A stretch of DNA of 64,000 nucleotides, from assembly GCA_963281155.1 (NCBI GenBank), contig CAUJLY010000002.1, forward strand, positions 4,836,001-4,900,000, read 5' to 3'. A program made the translations under genes and the position numbers. Positions 57,310 to 64,000 of this stretch are shown piece after piece. Source of the stretch: Rhabditophanes sp. KR3021. Taxonomy: Eukaryota > Nematoda > Chromadorea > Rhabditida > Alloionematidae. How positions within the stretch are numbered: the first letter of the stretch is position 1; every line of letters starts with the position of its first letter. The notes beneath the pieces were generated by a model, which worked only from the letters and a program-made list of their open reading frames with translations, did no database searches and was not told the DNA's origin.

Positions 57310-58066
57310 ACTATCTGAAAGTCAATAGTTAGATATTATTTTAAATATATATTTATGCGTTATTGATCATCAACCAAAATAAAGAATATAATGTAAAATG
57401 ATAAAAAAGCGTCAACAATTATGAAGACAAGATGATGAGTAACTTATAGATGATCCTTTACTCCAATTGTCGGTTGGAGTAAAGTTTACTTGTACAATAC
57501 ACTATTTAGGAATAAGAGTATACAATTGACTTAAGCTGGCATTGAGGTAGATATAAATATTTAACACATAAAATACTATATTTACTTGTGCTCATTATGT
57601 TGCGACAATGGTGGTGACTCGCTTTTTGATTGATCTAAACTGTATCATCGTTGTAGAAAGATCAACAAAGAAGTGTTTAGAGTTGTTAGTAGTTAAATTG
57701 CACCAACCTTTTGTCATATATTCGGAATTGTAAAAAGGATGTTGTTGTGATCAAATACAAGTTTTGACCATTTATAACATTATTAAAATAAGCCACCAAT
57801 TGATAAGTCCTTGCATAATTTGTTTGTTTTTGTTGAGACATTGAATATACTAAGCATGAAACCTTGCAATACATTTTATACAAACAATTACTAAAACATT
57901 TTATTCTAAAAAGTACTAAAAATATCGTCAAATATTTTACATAACAAACTTGAAGAATAGAATGCAAAAGTTCATTAAAACATACATTTAAATATCAACA
58001 ACAAAACTTATGTAATATCAAAAAATAATCTTATATATTTATCAACAAAACCTTTTCTACATTCAA
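57310..58066. other. Intergenic, no supported gene
   Basis: Between ELOVL6 (-) and ARPC2 (-). A 93-codon minus frame at 57967-57686 has no recognised motif and an odd composition, and lies in the 3' flank of the elongase; I do not call it a gene. Confidence 0.35.
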
Positions 58067-59615
58067 TTATTGTGTCTTTAGTTTGTTTTGCTTTTTACAA
58101 TAAGCATTGAAGAAAAAGTAGGCAAAGAGAATTCCGAATGATAGGTACATCAGGAAGGCCAGATATAAGTTAGCCATTGATTGTTGGCATGGCACGTCTA
58201 GGTTAGTTTTGATATAGTAAACGTATAAGGTTGTTGAGACGCCGATTACCATTTGAAGCAATTGCAAACTGGTGATGGTAATTGATATGTATTTTGGCAT
58301 TCTGAACAGTTGAAGGGAAGAAATAGCGTAGTAGCCATACATGATTGAATGAACTAAAAAATTAATATATGTATTTTTGCTTATGCTCTAATCATATTCA
58401 TACCGAAAAAGTTCATAGAGATGAAGATTGCGCCACTAGCTGTATGTTCGGCAGCTGCGTGAACAGTGTATACGAGAACAGCTGCATGGTGATAATAGTG
58501 CAAGAAAATTAAAGGCTTTTTTCTGAGGACAATAAAGACAGTGTCTCCAAATTCAAACACTTTTGATATCAAGAACATTAGACTCCAGAAAATGGCTGGT
58601 CCTTCAGTATTCCATGAGTAACAGACGACATATTGCAGACCCTTATCACCAGCTTCGAACAGCAAATTCTAAAGTGCATGCATATATTAACAACTGAACA
58701 TCCATTAGTACATTTTTAAACTTGTACTTTGTCCAGTACAAAGTAGCTTGATACTTTGTCAAGTAAAAGTTGCTCTATACTTTGTCAAGTAAGAAGTAGA
58801 TTTATAAATTGATAAGTAAAAAGTAGATTTATGATGATACAGAAAGCTGATTCAATGTAATACATTAAATATACTTTATGTATCACAAAGCAGATTTATT
58901 ATTTTACAAAAAGCAGATGTTTTATTTAATCTTTTAGTCGAAGTATAACGTAATCTTTTACTTGATGTATTATGTAATCTTTTACCGGATGTATTATTTA
59001 ATATTTCACTTAATGTATTATTTTCGCTTGAAAAGTAGATGAATTGAATAAATTAAGAAATAGATTAATAAAAAGATCAGGAAATTGCATTCAGCAATGT
59101 AAATTTATAAATAAATTATATTTACAAAGCACTAAACTTAATTTATTTAAAAGTGTGAATGTATCATTCTAATTTAAACAGTGTATTTGCAAATGTATGA
59201 ATTAAACTAAAAAGTACATTTGTAAAGTCTGAATTAAATGTATAAGTAAAATGGACAATTATGAATTTAAGAAGTTCAACAAATATTTGCTGGTTTAACT
59301 TACCTCAGTGAAACGAATAAATCCCATAGTTGAAAAGATGCATAGACCCAGGTTCCAGAAGAACAAGCTATTCTTTAGACAGAAGGGCTTTCTATCCCGC
59401 ATGATTCGTTGCAAAATTAGAATAACAGTGAAATAAATAAGAGACAAGGTAATACTATGGTACCAATTACGTTGAAACCATCTTGTTTTGTCAGCATAGT
59501 TGTGGATGAATTCGAATGGGAAAACATACCCATACTGGTAGTCAGAGTGCATTGAATGCATACTTCCGTTCTGGTAAATGGTAAAATTATTTAGAGCAAT
59601 GATGAAATTTGACAT
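58067..59615 (-). CDS. ELOVL6: Very-long-chain fatty acid elongase, ELOVL3/6 type
   Basis: Exons 59615-59304, 58668-58404 and 58353-58067, 287 residues. The condensing enzyme of microsomal chain elongation. The catalytic histidine box HYYHH is at residues 161-165, preceded by KVFEFGDTVFIVLRKK and LIFLH. MNFFVHSIMYGYY follows across a splice junction (ELOVL MNYxVHAxMYxYY). Several hydrophobic segments span the ER membrane, and the C-terminal end KKQNKLKTQ is lysine-rich, as in ER-retained elongases. The first intron (58669-59303) is long and filled with minisatellite-like repeats. No acceptor before ATG 59615. Confidence 0.93.
58725..59035. repeat. Tandem repeats in ELOVL6 intron 1
   Basis: Left part (58725-58835): units around TACTTTGTCAAGTAAAAAGT, four to five copies. 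Right part (58930-59030): units around TTTTACTTGATGTATTATGT, four copies. Both drift strongly. Confidence 0.7.
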
Positions 59616-60283
59616 TTTGAGACTCGTTTGTGCGTTTTTATTAATCCTTTTACTCTTTTTTTTGAGACCTCGACGATAGAAGATTAAAACAAGAGACGAT
59701 GGTAATGATGATGTGATATAGTGCTGAAAAGGAACAAGAACTCGCTCAAAAAGAAACGCTTGGTGTGAATGGAGATGGCGGAGTGGTAATTGCGGCTAAT
59801 ATTTAAATTTACGTGAAAGTGCAGATGTACTCACAATTGAGATGGGGCGAAGCTGTTGCCGTAGACATATATGCATATATAGCAAATTAGTATATTACCC
59901 TACAATACTTCTTAGTTGTCGTAGTAGTTCGGAAGTGGTGTGTAGAAAGTAAAGAGTGTGTGCTGTGTCTAGCCTGGCAGGTGAGATAACGCCACAAAAA
60001 GGCGATTGGGGACAGTTGTCCGTTTAGATGTTGTCGTATGGTACATATAATTAAACAAAATTGCACTTATAAAATACATTATTGTATCATTGTACAAATG
60101 TATTCATATATAATGCTACTAATAACAAAAACAAAGAAACTCTTTTATTTAGAATATAATTACACATATGCATTATTGTAATATGGCTGTCATAGACTTG
60201 CACACAGTAAAAGAGTGAAATGAGAATGTACGAATGTATGTAAAGTATTTATTTATTTACAATAAAATAATCCTCCTTCTAAA
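59616..60283. other. Intergenic, no gene seen
   Basis: Upstream of ELOVL6 and downstream of ACOT8, both minus. A more mixed-composition patch at 59740-60040 shows no open frame of note. Confidence 0.4.
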
Positions 60284-61580
60284 TTAAGCTTTAGATTTAA
60301 GGCTGGTCCTAACTAGACACTCTTGTGCCGTCGACGCAACCAACACACCATCCATCGTATAAAACTTTCCATTTGCCAAAACGCGCCCTGAAGTAGCTTT
60401 AGTACTATAACTTTCATATAACAGCCACTCGTCGGCCCTAAAGTTCTTTTCATGGAAATAAATAGTGTGATCTAAAGAAAAGACCATCGACGGTTTGTAA
60501 CCCTGAGTAATATGGCCATAATATCCTGAACAAGACAGAGTAGCGTCAGAAATGTATGCTACCATAGCACGATGATTTTTTGAGTCATCTCCCAGGCTGT
60601 ATAAGGATCGAACCCAAACTGATTCACTCTTTGGGGGCAAATACTTTTTGATGCAAAAGAAAGCATCGGGATCCGTTGGTCTTGTCTCAAAGAGATGCCT
60701 ACGGTCCATCGTTGTCATCTTGATTGATTTGTGAATGTATTCCGAGTGGAACTTTATTTTCCCTTGATCAAATGCCTCTAAATATCTCTCAGCTGCTTGA
60801 TGTGTATTTTCTAAGTCCTCTGGCCTGGGAACGTCTTTCATAGGTTCCTGATGGTGTAAAGTGGACTCCTCGTTGCAGTGGAAAGACATTTGAGCGGTAA
60901 AAATAACCTCGCCATTTTGTATCGCCTTAACAAGTCTAGAGTAAAAAGACTTTCCGTCTCTAATTCGTTCGACATGATAAAATATTGGAGTGTCCCCAGT
61001 TCCCATTTTTATAAAATAAGAATGACAAGAGTGCACACATACGTTGTCTGGGACAGTTTTTTCTCCAGCAGCTATAGCATGTGTAAAGATTTGTCCTATA
61101 AAATAAAATCAGGGTAATTTATGACTCCGTTTTGCACACACCTCCATACGCAATGTTTGCCGTCATCCGCAATCTCAATTGACGGCTTTTAAAGACATTT
61201 TCAGAGACTGTGTCTAGTCCGAAGTAATCGTAGACGGGATCTTTTGAGTTCTGGGGAACAACGTCAGCTACAATAGACATGCCGAGTTAAATATGTGTTC
61301 AATAAATATTGGAATGATTTAAAACGTCACCCCAATCTCAAAAGTTAATGAAGAAGTGATGTTTAAATGTTATAATATTGTTATCATTATGACATAGTAA
61401 AAGGTGGAATGATTTTTGACTAGAGTACGAAAATGGGGTGAAATTAATTCGCAACTTACTAGGAAATTTTCCGAATATATCATCTTTGGCTTTTTGAAGA
61501 TTCATTGTTTCTTGTAGAGATCTAACTTGCTGCACCAAGGTGACTTTGGGAATTCGGTCGAACAACTTCTTTAAAAACAT
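60284..61580 (-). CDS. ACOT8: Acyl-CoA thioesterase 8 (TesB family), peroxisomal
   Basis: Exons 61580-61460, 61267-61143 and 61096-60284, 352 residues. A double-hotdog thioesterase that hydrolyses acyl-CoAs. Visible landmarks: FKSRQLRLRMTANIAYGGQIFTHA (ACOT8 RLFGGQIVGQA), VHSCHSYFIKMG, FYHVERIRDGKSFYSRLVKA, VFSLDHTIYFHEKNFRADEWLLYE with the catalytic Asp, and DGVLVASTAQECLVR with the Gln/Thr pair. The last three residues are SKA, a variant peroxisomal targeting signal 1. I prefer the three-exon form with ATG 61580; an alternative start at 61280 would read through the second acceptor and lacks the N-terminal 40 residues. That first exon (MFLKKLFDRIPKVTL) looks amphipathic and is not conserved. 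Confidence 0.9.
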
Positions 61581-61849
61581 AATTAAGAGTAATGACGTTG
61601 AAGGAAGAAATGTTTATTTTTATACAATCCTATAGTTCGTAGTTTGTTTGCAACAAAGAGAAGATGTGTAGGAACAAATGCGACACAAATAATTTCAAAA
61701 TACAGACAATCTCAAAATAGTGACAACAAACTACGAATGAACCAGACTCCAAAGAATGTTTTTATTTATATTAAGAAGCATATACGAATTGTCATTTGAC
61801 AGTTAAAAGTAATAAAATAAAAAAAATGAAGTGGTTTGAGAATAAGAGG

Positions 61850-64000
61850 TTATTTAAGTCTGTAGAGCATTTTTCTTTGAACTCTGTACTGGAAGTCTCC
61901 TCTTCTTACACAAGTAGCAACGACTCTCTTTACTAGTGATTCAGGGTAGTTTTGGCGAACGAAGTCGGCAATAACCATGCTTTCGGAGATACTCGTTCCG
62001 ACGGTGAATCTTCTCTTGAGTTGAGCTTCGACGTGATTAAACATCTCTTGGTCTAACTCAGAAGTGAATCCTTCGGCACCAGACAGATTTCCAGAGGCAG
62101 CCGCAGCCATAGTCGATACACGGAATAATCTGAGAGCTTCGTCGACATGCTTCTCTTCTACAAATGGTTTCAATTCCATTTTGGCAAGTGCCTCACTCAT
62201 TCTATAAACAGCTTCCAATTGCCTGACAGTGATAGGAATGGCCGATTTCTTAACTTTTTTACCAGTATGATCAGCGGTTGTTACCGGATTTCTCATAGCA
62301 ACATAGGCAGCAGTCAACTTCTCTACGGCAGCCTCAGTAACACGTGGTCCGCAATTGTTACGGGCATAAGAGATGAATTTCTTCAGAAGTGACAAAGACA
62401 ATTCACCCTCTTTTTCTTGACGTTCCTTGTGATTTGCATTTACGTGGACATCAATAACATGCTTAGCCAAAATGGAATCCTTCTCAACATCGTGGATGTC
62501 CTTGATAACAAAAATCATATCGAAACGGGAAAGAATGGTAGGCATGAAATCGATGTTGTCATCTCCTTTGCTGTCGTCCCATCTTCCAAAAACGGAATTA
62601 GCGGCGGCTAGAACAGAGCATCTTGAATTCAAAGTGGTGGTTATACCAGCTTTAGCAATGGAAATAGTTTGTTGCTCCATAGCTTCATGTATAGCAACTC
62701 TGTCATCTTCACGCATTTTATCAAATTCATCAATGCAGACAACACCTCCATCGGCTAATACCATGGCACCACCTTCCATCACAAAAGATCTTGACTGAGG
62801 ATCACGGATGACGGCAGCAGTCAAACCAGCAGCAGAACTTCCCTTTCCTGATGTATAAACGGAAATTGGTGCTACTTGCTCAACAAACTTCAGCAATTGA
62901 GATTTAGCAGTTCCGGGATCTCCCAACAACAAAACATTGATGTCTCCTCTTCTAACAATCCCATCCGGTAATCTTTTCCTTGATCCTCCAAAAAGAAGAC
63001 AAGCAATAGCTCGTTTGATATCATCCGAACCATAAATTGAAGGAGCAATTGATCTGACGATACGTTCATAAATGTCGGGTTGTGCAGCCAATTCTCTTAG
63101 CATTTTTTCATCATCTGCTGAGATGTGAAGTGCTTCTGCTCTTCCGGGTCCATTCAGTTGAACTTCAACGCCGACTACTCTCAAATATGGCAGGCGAATT
63201 CCACTCATTGTTTTATCTGTTCCTTTGACATCTTGCTTTTGGAACATCTTCTTGATTGAGTAGATTCCAGTCAAAAATACTCTGTTCCCAGGGGTCATTA
63301 TGTCCACAAAGTTTCTACAAGAACAGTTAATATTATTTAATACCAGTTAGTGTGAATTATTATTATTTAATAGCAAAAAATGCGTCCGCCGGGAATCGAA
63401 CCCGGGTCGCCCGCGTGGCAGGCGAGCATTCTACCACTGAACCACGAACGCTTAATGTTTGATTTTTAAATTTTTCAGGATATTCACTAATTTACTTACC
63501 TATCTAGATAGATCTGCATATGTCTTGGCATTTCCCCGTGAGGAACATCTTCTGGACTTTCTTGAAGCTTTAATGTTTGGAAGTCAATGCATTCACACTT
63601 ATCAGGCAAAATAACATATGGATCCATTGGGCACTTAGACCCGTTATTCATATTTCCAGCCATACAATTCTTTGGTAAGGGAAATCCTTCTAGCCCAGCA
63701 GTAATTTCCATCACATTGGTTGTGTGGCGGCAGGTACGACATTGCAAAATCACCTTCGCTGCTCTGGAAGTAACTTGGGAGGCAGAGACAATAATTCCCC
63801 TAATTTTCACTAATTTGGAAACCTCGTTACTTTGGAGACTTCTAATAGATTTTGCCTTTCCGTCCAAAACAAGCATGATATGGATTTGTTCCATTTTACT
63901 ACCCACATTTTCCTTTGCATAGTCGACGTCACCTGCCAAAATATCCATAGCTGCATCTTCAAAAGCGGTCAAAAGTCTATTAGGATATTTCTCCAATTTC
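61850..64000 (-). CDS. MCM5: DNA replication licensing factor MCM5, N-terminus beyond window
   Basis: Exons 64000-63500 (open at the window edge) and 63314-61850. A subunit of the MCM2-7 helicase. The N-terminal part has the zinc-finger cysteines (ILQCRTC ... [15 protein letters not shown]) and the MCM5-specific [25 protein letters not shown]. The AAA+ part has Walker [14 protein letters not shown], Walker [10 protein letters not shown], sensor [11 protein letters not shown] and the arginine finger SRFD, then the C-terminal winged helix ending QRKMLYRLK as in other MCM5s. The intron of 185 nt contains a tRNA gene on the same strand. No unusual residues. Confidence 0.96.
63381..63451 (-). tRNA. 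tRNA-Gly (anticodon GCC)
   Basis: 71 nt on the minus strand. The acceptor stem GCGTTCG pairs with CGGACGC (one G-T), the D arm holds TGGTTCAGTGG (A box), the anticodon loop CTGCCAC gives GCC, and the T arm has GGTTCGATTCC (B box). There is no intron and no encoded CCA. Six T residues follow directly (63380-63375 on the minus strand), a good RNA polymerase III terminator. It lies in an MCM5 intron, in the same direction as MCM5. Confidence 0.97.

Noticed and set aside
57686..57967. 93-codon minus-strand frame downstream of ELOVL6
   Set aside because: No homology seen, lies in a 3' flank, Cys/Tyr-rich chance-like composition.
61280..61280. ACOT8 start at ATG 61280
   Set aside because: An in-frame acceptor at 61268 and an upstream exon 61580-61460 with matching phase and a perfect GTAAGT donor give a better model; kept as an alternative.

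Overview
This is a piece of an animal nuclear genome. It is very AT-rich, uses the standard genetic code, and has mostly 34-60 nt introns with GT...TTTTAG borders. Animal-specific families are present: an AF10/AF17 PHD protein, a NELL-type secreted protein, a CNC/SKN-1-type transcription factor, a TSSK-like kinase and an ELOVL6-type elongase. Gene spacing (about 29 genes in 64 kb) suggests a compact invertebrate genome. I cannot name the species; an orthonectid-like or other reduced spiralian would fit, as would a divergent nematode, but this is a guess.

Layout. 0-9 kb: the 5' end of a Nup205-like gene (-), UBE2G1 (+), then about 6.9 kb without genes but with minisatellites. 8.3-13.4 kb: AF10 homologue (+). 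14-21 kb: dephospho-CoA kinase (+), an unknown low-complexity protein (-), a cysteine-less E2 (+), an unknown (+) and a four-pass membrane protein (+). 21.7-30 kb: TAF9 (-), SLC25A42 (+), PWWP protein (+), GCSH (-), a Ras-like GTPase (-). 32-42.4 kb: NELL-like (-), zipperless CNC factor (+), an unknown (-), a tight run of three small mitochondrial-type genes ending in COX19 (+), FNTA (-). 42.9-52.3 kb: OGG1-like (-), ARL5 (+), TSR1 (-), two tandem helical paralogues (-), TSSK-like kinase (+). 52.6-64 kb, all minus: NDUFA9, ARPC2, ELOVL6, ACOT8, and MCM5 with a tRNA-Gly(GCC) gene in one intron. Mitochondrial and lipid metabolism, replication/transcription and signalling genes are mixed; apart from the mitochondrial trio and the tandem pair I see no functional clustering.

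Main discoveries. (1) An unrecognised, decayed protein-coding repeat family occurs in introns of AF10, NELL, TSR1 and NDUFA9, each time antisense to its host gene. The copies share a short motif (N-x-V/I-M-x3-H-P-x2-V/A-x-R-I-S), and the two-to-three longer copies also share an upstream block and a C2H2-like piece. (2) In two of these introns (AF10, NDUFA9) a normal-length short intron ends in TTTTAG and is followed with no exon in between by a new donor (GTAAGT, GTAATC), giving a twin or recursive intron. (3) About half of the genes have a splice acceptor 1-24 nt before the start codon with no visible upstream coding exon, the pattern expected for spliced-leader trans-splicing or 5'UTR introns. 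(4) Several proteins keep a fold but have lost key residues: OGG1 without its catalytic Asp, an E2 without its Cys, a kinase without its glycine loop, a GTPase with an altered NKxD box, and a CNC factor without a leucine zipper. Two genes (E2, NDUFA9) need a frameshift to be read to the expected end.
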